Part shown: positions 42,403-51,646 of the stretch, piece by piece | Position numbering within the stretch: position 1 is the first letter of the stretch | Layout: the number at the start of each line of letters is the position of its first letter | From: Gluconobacter kanchanaburiensis NBRC 103587 | GTDB lineage: Bacteria > Pseudomonadota > Alphaproteobacteria > Acetobacterales > Acetobacteraceae | Direction of reading: 5' to 3' | Assembly: GCF_007988905.1 (NCBI RefSeq) | Contig: NZ_BJVA01000006.1 | Coordinates: forward strand, 117,224-181,223 | DNA length: 64,000 bases | Made by a program: the position numbers and the translations under genes | The notes under the pieces: model-generated | What the model was told of the DNA's origin: nothing | Database searches by the model: none | The model's input: the letters and a program-made list of their open reading frames with translations, nothing else

Positions 42403-43353
42403 GTGAACATGACCATGCGGACGCCCCTGATTCTTTCTTTTGGCAGCATCAATATTGATCTGACGGCACGCAGTCAGCGCCTTCCCCGCCCCGGAGAAAC
42501 CGTGCACGCGGAGACCTATACGGTCGGGCTCGGAGGCAAGGGTAGCAATCAGGCTGCTGCGGCTGCGCGACTGGCCCGGACACTCGATATCGACGTAGCG
42601 CTTGCCGGGCGCGTTGGCTGCGACGCTTTCGGTGCGCAGGCTCGAAGCGCTCTGTCCGGTTTTGGCGTGGACCTCTCCGCTTTGCGCGATGATCCGGAGA
42701 ATCCCACTGGCATCGCCTTGATCGGAATTGATGCGGCGGCCGAAAATTGCATCACCGTGGCCGGTGGGGCCAACATGGCGGTGGATGTCAGTGATGTTAC
42801 GGCTGCCGCTCCCTGGCTGGAGCGGGCAAAGATTCTGCTGCTGCAGCTTGAAATCCCGCAGGGTGCCGTTCTGGCTGCGGCCCGACAGGCTCGCAAAACG
42901 GGAGCCACGGTCATTCTGGACCCCGCACCGGCTCCGGAGCATGGACTTGCGGACGCCTTGTGGTCTGAGATCGATGTTCTGACGCCGAATGAAAGTGAAA
43001 CTTTCAGTCTGACAGGTATCCGTCCCACAGATCCCGCAAAGGCGCGTGAGGCTGCGGAGGCCCTGTTGTCAAAGGGCGTGCGTGCGGTGCTGGTGAAAAT
43101 GGGAGCAGAAGGCGTTTTCTGGCATGACGGGACGCATTCAGGGCATCTGGGGCCCTTCGCCGTCAAACCTGTGGATACGGTGGCGGCAGGAGACTGTTTC
43201 AATGCCGGGCTCGCTGTAGCACTCGCTCGCGGCGCCGGTCTTATGGACGCTGCACGCATTGCTTCCGCGTGCGGTGCGCTGGCGACGACCCGTCATGGTG
43301 CGGCGGATGCTGCTCCCGAATGGACCGAGGTCATGACCCTTGTAAATGACTGA
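42403..43353 (+). CDS. rbsK: ribokinase-type PfkB sugar kinase
   Basis: A 316-residue PfkB kinase: N-terminal SFGSINIDLTA, GLGGKGSNQAAAAARLA (substrate site), the anion-hole and catalytic region VDTVAAGDCFNAGLAV (family consensus DTTGAGD, so an A replaces a G) and NPTGIALIGID. Sugar phosphorylation with ATP; ribose is the best fit from the GGKGxNQA pattern but related pentoses or nucleosides are possible. Follows the YceI gene at 93 nt. A hairpin lies after the stop. Confidence 0.85.
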   Translation: MNMTMRTPLILSFGSINIDLTARSQRLPRPGETVHAETYTVGLGGKGSNQAAAAARLARTLDIDVALAGRVGCDAFGAQARSALSGFGVDLSALRDDPENPTGIALIGIDAAAENCITVAGGANMAVDVSDVTAAAPWLERAKILLLQLEIPQGAVLAAARQARKTGATVILDPAPAPEHGLADALWSEIDVLTPNESETFSLTGIRPTDPAKAREAAEALLSKGVRAVLVKMGAEGVFWHDGTHSGHLGPFAVKPVDTVAAGDCFNAGLAVALARGAGLMDAARIASACGALATTRHGAADAAPEWTEVMTLVND

Positions 43354-43354
43354 A

Positions 43355-43381
43355 AGCGGGGTTGAAGGAATCAACTCCGCT
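43355..43381. terminator. hairpin after the ribokinase gene
   Basis: An 11-bp stem (43355-43365 against 43371-43381, one G:T wobble) with a 5-nt loop directly after the stop codon. There is no long T-run, so termination may be weak or Rho-assisted; it may also serve the convergent RcnB-like gene. Confidence 0.5.
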
Positions 43382-43410
43382 TGTCACAGCTTTCGGAAAC
43401 AGGAGCCTGT

Positions 43411-43869
43411 TCAGTAAGGCCCTGTTCCGTAGCCGGGTCCATACCCGGGAGGGACGGCGCCCGGCGGAGGTGGAACCGGTGCAGCAGGCTGGACCGTACC
43501 GGGGAGAGGGGCCATCCCATTTGCACTGACAACGCCGGCGATCAGTCCTGTCGCTAGAGCCGTCAGCAGAAACTGGTCTCCATAACGCATCCAGTAATAG
43601 CCGCTCGGTGGGGCATACAGCCCCCGATAGTGACGCCAGTTATCGACCGCCCAGCGGCGTCCTCGGGGACCGTTATAGCGGTCTCCCCGCTGCCAGACGC
43701 GCTCATGACCGCCATTACGGCCACCGCCACGGTAATCGCCATGCTGGTCGGGGCCTCCATTTCCACGCCCGTTCATGCCAGGTCCGCCATTATGGGGATC
43801 TGCGGAAGCAAGGGGAACCCCGGCGAAAACGCAGGCTGCCATCAGCCCTGCAACCAGTTTGATTTTCAT
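43411..43869 (-). CDS. RcnB-like periplasmic protein
   Basis: A 152-residue secreted protein. Signal peptide MKIKLVAGLMAACVFAGVPL with cleavage near ASA, then a Gly/Asn-rich low-complexity part, and a C-terminal RcnB-type domain (WRHYRGLYAPPSGYYWMRYG followed by LTALATGLIAGVV). It ends with a Pro/Gly-rich tail. RcnB proteins affect nickel/cobalt homeostasis in E. coli, but this fold is widespread and the function here is open. AAGGTGAG precedes the ATG. Confidence 0.75.
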   Translation of the reverse strand: MKIKLVAGLMAACVFAGVPLASADPHNGGPGMNGRGNGGPDQHGDYRGGGRNGGHERVWQRGDRYNGPRGRRWAVDNWRHYRGLYAPPSGYYWMRYGDQFLLTALATGLIAGVVSANGMAPLPGTVQPAAPVPPPPGAVPPGYGPGYGTGPY

Positions 43870-44092
43870 AACTCACCTTCACACCCGGTTCCGGCCTCAC
43901 GGAGATGACCGGACCGTGGGCTTCGTACCGAGCCCTTCATCTGGCCCATCAAGCATGGCCGGAATATGGCTTTAGGTACGCGCTTTGTAACAGGTGCGGA
44001 AAATCTGGCGGCGCGCGCCTGTCGGGCCGAGTTATGATCCAAGTTCTTGGGTCAGCATGGAGTGCGCTATCCGTGTGACATGGTGTGCGGTT

Positions 44093-44110
44093 ATGTTCGT
44101 TTTCTTACAT
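44093..44110 (+). promoter_or_regulatory. GlpR-like operator upstream of glpR
   Basis: ATGTTCG, 4-nt TTTT spacer, CTTACAT; the left half is a perfect match to the E. coli GlpR half-site (ATGTTCG) and the right half matches CGAACAT at 5 of 7. It is 22 nt before the glpR start, consistent with autoregulation. Confidence 0.5.
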
Positions 44111-44132
44111 CTGGCCTCAGGATCGTTTCTCA

Positions 44133-44912
44133 ATGCGCCTTGAACCATCTCCCGTCAGTCCGCGTCAGGATGGAATTGTTCGTCTCGTCCGAAGCGCCGG
44201 CTATATGGCAAACGAGGATATGGCCCGACATTTCGGAGTGGCGGTCCAGATGATCCGAAGGGACGTGACGCAACTCGCAGAGCTTGGTCTGCTCTGTCGT
44301 CATCACGGCGGAGCCACTCCGGTCTCAACGGTTGAAAACCTGGACTATGACGCTCGTCAGATTCTCAATTCCGCCGCCAAGAATGCGATCGGCCAGTATG
44401 CTGCGTCCCTGATTCCAGACCGATCCTCCCTGTTCATCAATATCGGTACGACGACAGAAGCGTTTGCCCGTGCGCTTTCGTCCCACCGGGACCTGCGGAT
44501 TGTGACAAACAATCTTCATGTCGCATCCCTCGTTTCAGGACGCTCGGATTTTCATACGGTCATCGCCGGAGGTCAGCTTCGACCGCAGGACGGGGCGATT
44601 TTAGGAGCTGCGGCAATTGAGACTCTGTCTTCCTTTCATACGGAATTCGGTGTGATCGGGATCAGCGGAATTGAAGAAGACGGAACCCTGCTGGATTTCG
44701 ATCTAAGTGAAATCCAGTGTGCACGGACGATTATCCGAAATTCCCGGCGAGTGCTGCTTTTGGCGGACCATACCAAGTTTAATCGTCGGCCAATGGGGCG
44801 TGTTGGAGAACTTGAGGATATCGACGACCTTATTACGGACAGGCCGGTTTCCGAGGCGTTCCAGCGTCGGTTGGAGCAGGCGGGCGTGACGCTTCACATT
44901 CTGGAAAAATAA
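44133..44912 (+). CDS. glpR: glycerol-3-phosphate regulon repressor GlpR (DeoR family)
   Basis: A 259-residue DeoR-family regulator: helix-turn-helix at 9-55 (RQDGIVRLVRSAGYMANEDM, HFGVAVQMIRRDVTQLAELG) and DeoRC sensor domain with LFINIGTTTEAFARAL, VTNNLHVASL, VIAGGQLRPQDGAIL and FGVIGISGIEEDGTLLDFD. It precedes glpD, glpF, glpK, as in other GlpR-controlled clusters. ATG 44133 is chosen; the longer frame (44085) would cover the putative operator. Glycerol-3-phosphate should relieve its repression. The operator-like sites upstream of itself and glpD support the call. Confidence 0.88.
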   Translation: MRLEPSPVSPRQDGIVRLVRSAGYMANEDMARHFGVAVQMIRRDVTQLAELGLLCRHHGGATPVSTVENLDYDARQILNSAAKNAIGQYAASLIPDRSSLFINIGTTTEAFARALSSHRDLRIVTNNLHVASLVSGRSDFHTVIAGGQLRPQDGAILGAAAIETLSSFHTEFGVIGISGIEEDGTLLDFDLSEIQCARTIIRNSRRVLLLADHTKFNRRPMGRVGELEDIDDLITDRPVSEAFQRRLEQAGVTLHILEK

Positions 44913-44981
44913 CGCGCCACAGCGTCTGATCCAACACTATCGCGTTACGAATCACATAAAACCCTTTCTTTATCGTTCAAC

Positions 44982-45018
44982 ATGCTCCAAAACGAACATC
45001 GACCGCTCGTTTTGGAGC
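44982..45018. promoter_or_regulatory. GlpR-like operator and perfect inverted repeat before glpD
   Basis: ATGCTCC-AAAA-CGAACAT at 44982-44999 has a perfect right GlpR half-site and 5 of 7 in the left. Overlapping it is a perfect 12-bp inverted repeat (44984-44995 against 45007-45018) with an 11-nt spacer, both arms containing CTCCAAAACG-type sequence. It lies about 20 nt before the glpD start and probably is the operator for the glpDFK operon. Confidence 0.6.
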
Positions 45019-45037
45019 GAGATGACAGGAGAGTGTG

Positions 45038-46618
45038 ATGTCATCGATTCACGAGGTTTCATCTGTGTCCGGTTCGGCAGCGCCTTACGACCTTCTGGTT
45101 GTGGGGGGCGGAATCAATGGATGTGGAATTGCGAGAGATGCGGCGGGCCGGGGAGCGAAAGTGCTCCTGGTCGAGCAAGACGATCTTGCAAGCCATACGT
45201 CTTCCGCAAGCACCAAGCTGATCCACGGTGGCCTGCGCTATCTTGAATATTACGAATTCAGGCTTGTTCGCGAAGCTCTTATGGAGCGGGAGCGTCTCCT
45301 GAAGATCGCGCCCCACATCATCTGGCCCATGCGCTTTGTGTTGCCGCATTCAAAAATGCTGCGACCCGCCTGGCTGCTGCGGACGGGGTTGTTCCTTTAC
45401 GATCACCTGTGTCCGAATATGACGCTTCCCCGCACCAAAGCTCTGAATTTGCGGAGTGCTCCTGCGGGCCGGTCGCTCCGATCTGATTATGTGCGCGGTT
45501 TCGAATATTCCGATGGCTGGGTTCAGGACAGTCGTCTTGTCGTGCTGAATGCCATGGATGCCGTTCGCGTCGGGGCGACTGTTAAAACCCGTACGCGTCT
45601 GGTGAAGGCCGTTCGCGCAGCGCAGGGCTGGACTGCGACGATCGAAGATACTGTGACCGGTGAACAGAGCACGGTAGAGGCCAAAGCAGTGGTAAATGCT
45701 GCGGGGCCATGGGTTGCGGAACTGCTTCAGGATCGCCTGAATGTTCCAAGCCGTAACCGCGTGCGTCTGGTCAAGGGCAGTCACATCGTGGTTCCGCGTG
45801 TGTTTGAAGGTTCTCAGGCCTATATCTTCCAAAATCCGGACAAGCGGATTGTGTTCGCAATTCCTTATGAGCAGGATTTCACCCTGATCGGCACGACTGA
45901 TGTGCCCTGGGAGCAGGATCCGGCTCATGTGGAGATTTCCCAGGACGAAATCACCTATCTCTGCGAGAGCGTAAACCGCTACTTTACGAAGACTGTCCGT
46001 CCCGAAGACGTTGTCTGGACCTATGCCGGTGTGCGTCCGCTTTATGATGACAATTCGGGCAACGCTTCCGCCGTGACGCGTGACTATGTTCTGGATGTGG
46101 ATGCGACCTCTGCGCCGATCCTGTCTGTTTTCGGTGGTAAGATCACGACGTTCCGTAAGCTGGCAGAACATGCTGTTGAGAAGCTCGCGCCGCATCTTCC
46201 GGTTCTGCGCAAGGCAGGCTGGACGGATGGCACACCTCTGCCGGGCGGTGAGTTTGCGCCCACCGACTTCGACTCGCAACTCCAGCGGTTCAGGGCTTAT
46301 GCACCGCATCTGTCAGAACGCAGTTCCTGGCGGTTGCTCCGCAATTACGGCCTGAGGGCTTACGACATCGCAACCCCTGATTCAGACCGCATGGGGCGCA
46401 TGTTTGGCAAGACGCTGAGTGCGCGTGAGGTGGATTATCTGATCGACAACGAATGGGCGCGCTCTGCCGAGGATATTCTCTGGCGTCGCTCGCGGCTTGG
46501 ACTCTTCGTTACTGATGCCGACCGGGCGGACCTTCAGACTTATGTCGAAAGCCGTCTGCAGGCATCGCCCAGTTCTGTTTCCGACCCCGGCCCGGTCACG
46601 CGTCAGAACGTCGCCTGA
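45038..46618 (+). CDS. glpD: aerobic glycerol-3-phosphate dehydrogenase GlpD
   Basis: A 526-residue FAD enzyme oxidising glycerol-3-phosphate to DHAP and reducing quinone at the membrane. The FAD motif is LLVVGGGINGCGIARDAAG, followed by SSASTKLIHGGLRYLEYYEF and GTTDVPWEQDP. AGGAG lies 6 nt before ATG 45038; a GTG directly upstream (45035) is in frame. It starts the glpDFK unit, 35 nt before glpF. Full length. Confidence 0.96.
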   Translation: MSSIHEVSSVSGSAAPYDLLVVGGGINGCGIARDAAGRGAKVLLVEQDDLASHTSSASTKLIHGGLRYLEYYEFRLVREALMERERLLKIAPHIIWPMRFVLPHSKMLRPAWLLRTGLFLYDHLCPNMTLPRTKALNLRSAPAGRSLRSDYVRGFEYSDGWVQDSRLVVLNAMDAVRVGATVKTRTRLVKAVRAAQGWTATIEDTVTGEQSTVEAKAVVNAAGPWVAELLQDRLNVPSRNRVRLVKGSHIVVPRVFEGSQAYIFQNPDKRIVFAIPYEQDFTLIGTTDVPWEQDPAHVEISQDEITYLCESVNRYFTKTVRPEDVVWTYAGVRPLYDDNSGNASAVTRDYVLDVDATSAPILSVFGGKITTFRKLAEHAVEKLAPHLPVLRKAGWTDGTPLPGGEFAPTDFDSQLQRFRAYAPHLSERSSWRLLRNYGLRAYDIATPDSDRMGRMFGKTLSAREVDYLIDNEWARSAEDILWRRSRLGLFVTDADRADLQTYVESRLQASPSSVSDPGPVTRQNVA

Positions 46619-46653
46619 CCTCCCAGTTTCATTTTTCATGGCGGATGCCAGTC

Positions 46654-47550
46654 ATGTCAGAAAACAGGCGTTATCTTGGAGAGCTCCTTTCGGAGTTCTT
46701 CGCAGTCGCAATCATCATTCTCTTTGGAGATGGCGTTGCGGCCATGTACTCGCTGTATGATCCCAGCCCCTACAAGACGGCTTACTGGGGCGTGTGTATC
46801 GTCTGGGGTCTTGGTGTGACGGTTGCGATTTACGCGACCGGAGCCATCAGCGGGACGCATGCGAACCCGGCCGTTACGGTTGCGCTGGCCATGTTCCGTG
46901 GTTTTTCGTGGAAGAAAGTGCTTCCTTACATTAGCGCTCAAGTTCTGGGCGGTTTTGCAGGTGCAGCCCTTGTCTATTCGCTGTACGTGCCGGTGATCGA
47001 CCATTTCAACATGGCGCATAACCTGACGCGCGCGGTGGATGGTGGCGCTGCTGGCGTCTTCTTTACCCACCCGGGTGATTTCGTCACCGTCTCGCATGCG
47101 TTCTGGGACGAACTCGTTCTGACGGCGGTGCTGGTGTTCGGCATTTTCGCCATTACCTGCCAGTACAACACGCAGGCCCCACAGGCGAATTCGAGTGCGC
47201 TGATCATCGGGCTCCTCGTCGCGATCATTGGTGCGTCCTGTGGCTATCTCGATGCATGGGCCATCAATCCAGCCCGCGATTTCGGTCCGCGCCTGTTCTG
47301 CTTCTTCGCAGGCTGGGGACAGAGTGCGCTGCCGGCACCGGGTAATTATTTCTGGGTGCCGGTTGTTGCTCCGCTGATCGGTGGCCCGATCGGTGCAGCC
47401 ATATATCAGTACGGACTGCGCCCCTTCATGCCACGCTATGTCGAGCAGACGATCACTGTCACACCAGAGGGCATCAATCCCGCTGAGCCGGTTCTGGTCG
47501 TCTCCAATCCAGGCGATCCCGCTGCACCGGTCATCAACCGCGTCTCCTGA
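46654..47550 (+). CDS. glpF: glycerol facilitator GlpF (aquaglyceroporin)
   Basis: A 298-residue MIP channel with six transmembrane helices and the two NPA loops: HANPAVTVALAMF and AINPARDFGPRLF (the aspartate after the second NPA region is typical of aquaglyceroporins). The C-terminal extension of about 40 residues (RPFMPRYVEQTITVTPEGIN onward) is polar and cytoplasmic. ATG 46654 has GGCGG about 9 nt upstream; ATG 46645 is in frame but has no spaced ribosome site. Placed between glpD and glpK. Confidence 0.93.
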   Translation: MSENRRYLGELLSEFFAVAIIILFGDGVAAMYSLYDPSPYKTAYWGVCIVWGLGVTVAIYATGAISGTHANPAVTVALAMFRGFSWKKVLPYISAQVLGGFAGAALVYSLYVPVIDHFNMAHNLTRAVDGGAAGVFFTHPGDFVTVSHAFWDELVLTAVLVFGIFAITCQYNTQAPQANSSALIIGLLVAIIGASCGYLDAWAINPARDFGPRLFCFFAGWGQSALPAPGNYFWVPVVAPLIGGPIGAAIYQYGLRPFMPRYVEQTITVTPEGINPAEPVLVVSNPGDPAAPVINRVS

Positions 47551-47606
47551 CATCCGTCTGAAACATTCCGAACCTTCTGCCAAGATTTTCTGCCGGAGAA
47601 TTCATC

Positions 47607-49145
47607 ATGAGCAAGAAAGACTGCATCCTCGCCATCGATCAGGGTACGACGTCCACCCGTAGCATCATCTTCGGAAAGGACGCCCAGGCACTAGCCCTGT
47701 CGCGCAGGGAGTTCCCGCAGTATTATCCGGAGCCGGGCTGGGTCGAGCATGATGTCGAGGACATCTGGCGAGACGTGCTCGCTACGGCGCGCGAGACGAT
47801 TGATGAAGTGGGTGGTCCGGGTCGGATCGCGGCCCTCGGCATCACCAACCAGCGTGAAACCATTGTGATCTGGGATCGCGAAACAGGGCGCGCCATTCAT
47901 CGTGCGCTCGTCTGGCAGGACCGCCGGACGGCCCATGAATGCAATGCCCTGCGTCAGCAGGGTAAGGAAGCGTTGGTCCGGGAAAAGACGGGTCTGCTGC
48001 TAGACCCCTATTTCTCGGCCAGCAAGATCGCTTGGCTGCTTGACCACGTGCCCGATGCGCGTCGTCGTGCGGAAGCGGGCGAACTCGCGGCAGGGACAAT
48101 CGACTGTTTCCTGCTGTGGCGTCTGACCGGGGGCAAACGTCATGCCACCGACATCACGAATGCCTGCCGCACGTCACTTTTCAATATTCATACACAGGAC
48201 TGGGACGAGGAGCTTCTTGAGCTGTTCAATGTCCCGCGCCAGCTTTTGCCGGAAGTCTGCGACAACAGCAGCAATTTCGGGGAGACGGAAGCCGGGCTGT
48301 TTGGCGAAAAGATCGTTATCGGCGGTATGGCGGGCGATCAGCACGCAGCAGTCATCGGGCAGGCCTGTTTTCAGGAAGGCATGGCAAAGGCGACTTACGG
48401 GACGGGCTGCTTCATGCTGCTCAACACCGGTGAGACGCCTATCATGTCCAACAACCGTCTGCTGACCACGATTGCCTACCGGATCGGCGGCAAGACGTTT
48501 TACGCGCTGGAAGGCTCCATCTTCGTAGCGGGCGCGGGTATCAAATGGCTGCGTGACGGACTGCAGCTCATCACCCATGCTTCCCAGACGGATGACATGG
48601 CGACGCGCATTCCTGATAGTCACGGCGTTTACATGGTGCCTGCGTTCGTGGGCCTCGGTGCGCCGCACTGGGATCCGGATGCACGCGGGCTGATCTGCGG
48701 TCTGACGCTCGGTTCCACGCAGGCATATATCGCCCGTGCCATGCTGGAATCCGTAGCTTTCCAGACCTATGACCTGATCCGCGCCATGCGTGAAGATGGT
48801 GCCATGCGGACCAGTATTCTGCGGATCGATGGTGGCATGGCCGTTAATGACTGGTTTGCCCAGTTTCTGTCTTCGATGCTGAAAGCGGAGGTCGAGCGTC
48901 CAATTAATATCGAGACCACGGCCCTCGGCGCGGCCTTCCTTGCCGGGCTTCAGGTGGGTCTGTGGAAGACGCTCGATGAGGTCGCAGCGACGTGGAAGCA
49001 GGAGCGGGTTTTTGCGCCGAAGATGGATCCGGCGCAGCGTCGGATTATGATTGATGGCTGGCACGATGCTGTTCGTCGGACACTGACGCCTCCCGCTTTG
49101 ACGGTAAAGTCGTCGGCAGATGTGAAGTCTATTCGTGCTGCCTGA
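47607..49145 (+). CDS. glpK: glycerol kinase
   Basis: A 512-residue FGGY kinase phosphorylating glycerol to glycerol-3-phosphate. N-terminal [17 protein letters not shown], the substrate region [12 protein letters not shown] and [20 protein letters not shown], and the nucleotide site [13 protein letters not shown] followed by [26 protein letters not shown] precedes the ATG. 56 nt follow glpF, so it is the last gene of the operon; a strong terminator follows 18 nt after the stop. Confidence 0.97.
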   Translation: MSKKDCILAIDQGTTSTRSIIFGKDAQALALSRREFPQYYPEPGWVEHDVEDIWRDVLATARETIDEVGGPGRIAALGITNQRETIVIWDRETGRAIHRALVWQDRRTAHECNALRQQGKEALVREKTGLLLDPYFSASKIAWLLDHVPDARRRAEAGELAAGTIDCFLLWRLTGGKRHATDITNACRTSLFNIHTQDWDEELLELFNVPRQLLPEVCDNSSNFGETEAGLFGEKIVIGGMAGDQHAAVIGQACFQEGMAKATYGTGCFMLLNTGETPIMSNNRLLTTIAYRIGGKTFYALEGSIFVAGAGIKWLRDGLQLITHASQTDDMATRIPDSHGVYMVPAFVGLGAPHWDPDARGLICGLTLGSTQAYIARAMLESVAFQTYDLIRAMREDGAMRTSILRIDGGMAVNDWFAQFLSSMLKAEVERPINIETTALGAAFLAGLQVGLWKTLDEVAATWKQERVFAPKMDPAQRRIMIDGWHDAVRRTLTPPALTVKSSADVKSIRAA

Positions 49146-49163
49146 TTGTCAGGCAAAGCGTTC

Positions 49164-49199
49164 AAAAACTGGTGCATCGAAAGGTGCGCCAGTTTTTTT
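49164..49199 (+). terminator. Rho-independent terminator of the glp operon
   Basis: An inverted repeat (49164-49175 AAAAACTGGTGC against 49186-49197, one G:T wobble) with a 10-nt loop, followed by a T-run of seven. It lies 18 nt after the glpK stop codon. Confidence 0.9.
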
Positions 49200-49876
49200 A
49201 AAACAAAATGATCGATTACAAAGATAATTATATCAGAATATTAATGAATATGTTATTATAAATGAATTGTTTGTGTTGAAAATCCGATCCTTCTGATCGG
49301 CCTCAATAAATGATCTGAATAAGGCGGATTCATGCCCGGCGAGTAAAGCGTTTTGCAGCGGGGAATACAGAGTATAAGACAAGAAGAGAAACGCTTCTTC
49401 GGGCGGAGCGGCATGAAAGTTACGGCTTTCGCATTCGGAACCGCTTTTCTGGGTCATGCTTTGCGACGAAAAGATCGTGGCGATTGTACGCTGAGTACAA
49501 AAATCCACCAAGTTATGACGGTACGATGCGTGCGTTTGTTGGATCTCTCCAGCGACTGGCGCTGGAACATATCGACCGTTTCATGAATGGTGATACCCGA
49601 CCCAAATATTTCCGGAATACTCGTAATCAGAACGGTGTTCCCGCTTGAGCAGAGCCTTGACTGGCTCAGCCACCCCATCCCGGTTGAATGTTGAGTAACT
49701 CTGAAACGTAAAGGCCTTCTACCGGAGAAGCTCTGCTACTTGAAGATGGCGGAAACTAAGGAAGTAACTTGTGAACTGAAGGAGTGGAGTTGCGGTCGGT
49801 CTTACAAGCCTGTGGCCGCGAAATGTTACCGTGCCTAGCTGTTTACGGATGACGACGCGTAAAGGAAGCGCAAGTC
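49200..49876. other. gene-poor AT-rich gap
   Basis: About 680 bases with no convincing gene. The first part (49200-49290) is AT-rich. The middle has overlapping open frames of doubtful value (see the fragment at 49526). No tRNA-like, insertion-sequence or repeat structure is recognised. Composition differs from the glp operon, so it may be a site of past insertion or deletion. Confidence 0.5.
49526..49648 (+). pseudogene. possible gene remnant (open frame without a usable start)
   Basis: A frame open from about 49316 to the stop at 49648 ends with a coding-looking 40-residue stretch from ATG 49526 (AFVGSLQRLALEHIDRFMNG, then RPKYFRNTRNQNGVPA). Composition of this tail is charged and protein-like but I recognise no family, and no ATG or GTG precedes the longer frame. 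It may be the tail of a decayed gene or chance. Confidence 0.25.
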
Positions 49877-50914
49877 TCAGGCTGTAAAGAACTGGCTGAA
49901 ACCCATTGCGCGAAGGGTGCGGCGATAGGCGATCGAACTGCGATCCGCCATGACATGAGCTTCCAGCGTGGGATCAAGTGGAAGGTTCTCGGGCTTCTGC
50001 GCCTCAACCAGCGCGCGATCTTCTTCAAAGATCCTGCGGTTGAAATCATAAACCGCCTGAAGCGGGATCTGTTTGTCGAAGTTCCGGCAGATCGGTGAAA
50101 ACATTCGTGTCTTCCGTGCAGAAACGGGCGAGGCGGCATTCATGATGACCAGGCGCCCGTCTTCTGGGAAATGGATTTCCAGCGTGGCTACGAATGGCGC
50201 GTGGACGCGGAAATGCCGCAACCATTCAAAACCCGGTTTTTCCCAATCCTCATGCCCGATCGGGAAATTGCTGACCGTGCTGCGATATTCCGCTTCAAAT
50301 CCGTCATGCGTCATTTTCGGCACGTAGGATGGAACGATGGGGTTGTCGGGATGGGCGAACGTCTCGGTATGGACGAAGGCGAAATGCGCTACGTCGATGA
50401 AACCCTCGACCTGCCGTCCAGCAAAGCCCGCGATGTCGATCCACGGGCAGTTGATCTGTTGATAATCAGGCTCGTCCCAGTGTGGCATTGGTGGAAGTAT
50501 CACGCTTGCATTGGAATTCAGACACGTCCAGATCAGACCGTAACGCTCGACGGCCGGATAGGTGCGCAGGTTCAGCTTTGAGGGAATGGCGCTGTCAGGA
50601 TGGGCCGGGACACGCACGCATTTTCCGCCGTTGCCGAAGCGAAAGCCATGATAGGCACAGGCGATCGTCTGACCATCACCCTTGCCCATGCTGAGGGGCA
50701 CGCCACGATGCGGACACAGATCATCCGCGATTACGATTGTACCGCCTGCGCGATAGAGTACGAGAGGCGCGTCGAGAAGCGTTACGCCCAGCGGCTTGTC
50801 TTCCAGTTCTCGCACCAGCGCCACGGGATGCCAGCAGCGGGCGAGAAGATCCCAGTCCGCCGCTTCGAATGTACAGTTGCGGGGCAGATGCACGGTGGCG
50901 GGCTGTGAGATCAT
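49877..50914 (-). CDS. Rieske-type aromatic-ring-hydroxylating oxygenase subunit
   Basis: A 345-residue Rieske non-heme iron oxygenase. The [2Fe-2S] ligands are C67 and H69 (CPHRGVP) and C86 and H89 (ACAYHGF), followed by the catalytic domain with VEGFIDVAHFAFVHTETF carrying the mononuclear-iron ligands. AGGAG lies about 8 nt before ATG 50914 (the frame extends to 50974). No reductase or ferredoxin gene is adjacent, so electrons must come from elsewhere. It resembles the vanillate demethylase/phenoxy-dioxygenase group; the substrate is unknown. Confidence 0.85.
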   Translation of the reverse strand: MISQPATVHLPRNCTFEAADWDLLARCWHPVALVRELEDKPLGVTLLDAPLVLYRAGGTIVIADDLCPHRGVPLSMGKGDGQTIACAYHGFRFGNGGKCVRVPAHPDSAIPSKLNLRTYPAVERYGLIWTCLNSNASVILPPMPHWDEPDYQQINCPWIDIAGFAGRQVEGFIDVAHFAFVHTETFAHPDNPIVPSYVPKMTHDGFEAEYRSTVSNFPIGHEDWEKPGFEWLRHFRVHAPFVATLEIHFPEDGRLVIMNAASPVSARKTRMFSPICRNFDKQIPLQAVYDFNRRIFEEDRALVEAQKPENLPLDPTLEAHVMADRSSIAYRRTLRAMGFSQFFTA

Positions 50915-51138
50915 GAAAGGCTCCTCAACATGAGAAAGCATCATTCCCGATCTGCCTGTTCTCGAATATATCAAATTTTGTGATAATTCGTTCTTTAAAA
51001 TAGTACGGACACTTTTTATCGAGTTCCGGCTTTGAACTCGCTGAAGCTGGCAGTATCGTGCACGGCAGTCCGGAAAAAGGAACGAACGCGACCGGCGTAC
51101 CGGTTCTCTTTCCGCAGGAAAACAGGAAGTATGTCCGC

Positions 51139-51393
51139 ATGACCGTCCCGCAGCAGTCCAGCCCTTTTTTCCAGCAATTGCAGCTGATGAATGGTGATCG
51201 CGGCTTTCTGGCCAATCTGGGCGGTTTTTTCTGCGTCAGTTGTATGATGGGTCTGGGTAATCTGTTCAGCCAGTCACTCTTTCACCAGAACATGGCATGG
51301 CTTCTTGGACCGCTCATGGTCATGATCGGACTCTATTTCTTCGTTCCCTATTTCATTCTGCTGCTGACGCATAAACGCTCCAGCGAGGGCTGA
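51139..51393 (+). CDS. small two-helix membrane protein
   Basis: An 84-residue ORF from ATG 51139 with two hydrophobic stretches: GFLANLGGFFCVSCMMGLGN and MAWLLGPLMVMIGLYFFVPY. No family is recognised. The open frame reaches upstream to 51058, but the earlier residues look random. It is divergent from the Rieske oxygenase gene. Confidence 0.5.
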   Translation: MTVPQQSSPFFQQLQLMNGDRGFLANLGGFFCVSCMMGLGNLFSQSLFHQNMAWLLGPLMVMIGLYFFVPYFILLLTHKRSSEG

Positions 51394-51458
51394 ATCCGGC
51401 CCGGTCCACTAAAAAGGAGATACGGACCAGATCCCTTGCTGTGCCTGAAAAGGGGGCG

Positions 51459-51563
51459 TCAGTACTGCGTATGGTTCTTGCGAACCTTTGTGACCTGATC
51501 CGCGGTCAGGGGATAGGTGCCGCTGCCTAGGTGTTGGGATCCGCCATTGTCCGTGTCAGCCAT
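51459..51563 (-). CDS. short ORF, 34 residues
   Basis: A complete short frame (ATG 51561-51563, stop 51459-51461) with composition like a small soluble protein (LGSGTYPLTADQVTKVRKNH in the middle and end). It lies in a 253-nt gap upstream of the nuclease gene. The ribosome site is weak and no family is known; it could be a chance frame. Confidence 0.3.
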   Translation of the reverse strand: MADTDNGGSQHLGSGTYPLTADQVTKVRKNHTQY

Positions 51564-51646
51564 CTGTAAGTGCTCGTCTTGTCTGGTCCTTGAAACGGTG
51601 AGAAAGAAGAGCATCATCAACTGAGTAGGCGGGTAGTCAGGTTCTC

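Noticed and set aside
49353..49586. Reading STKIHQ as an IS5-family transposase remnant
   Set aside because: The match is only six residues, not followed by other transposase motifs, and no inverted repeats or target duplications are visible.
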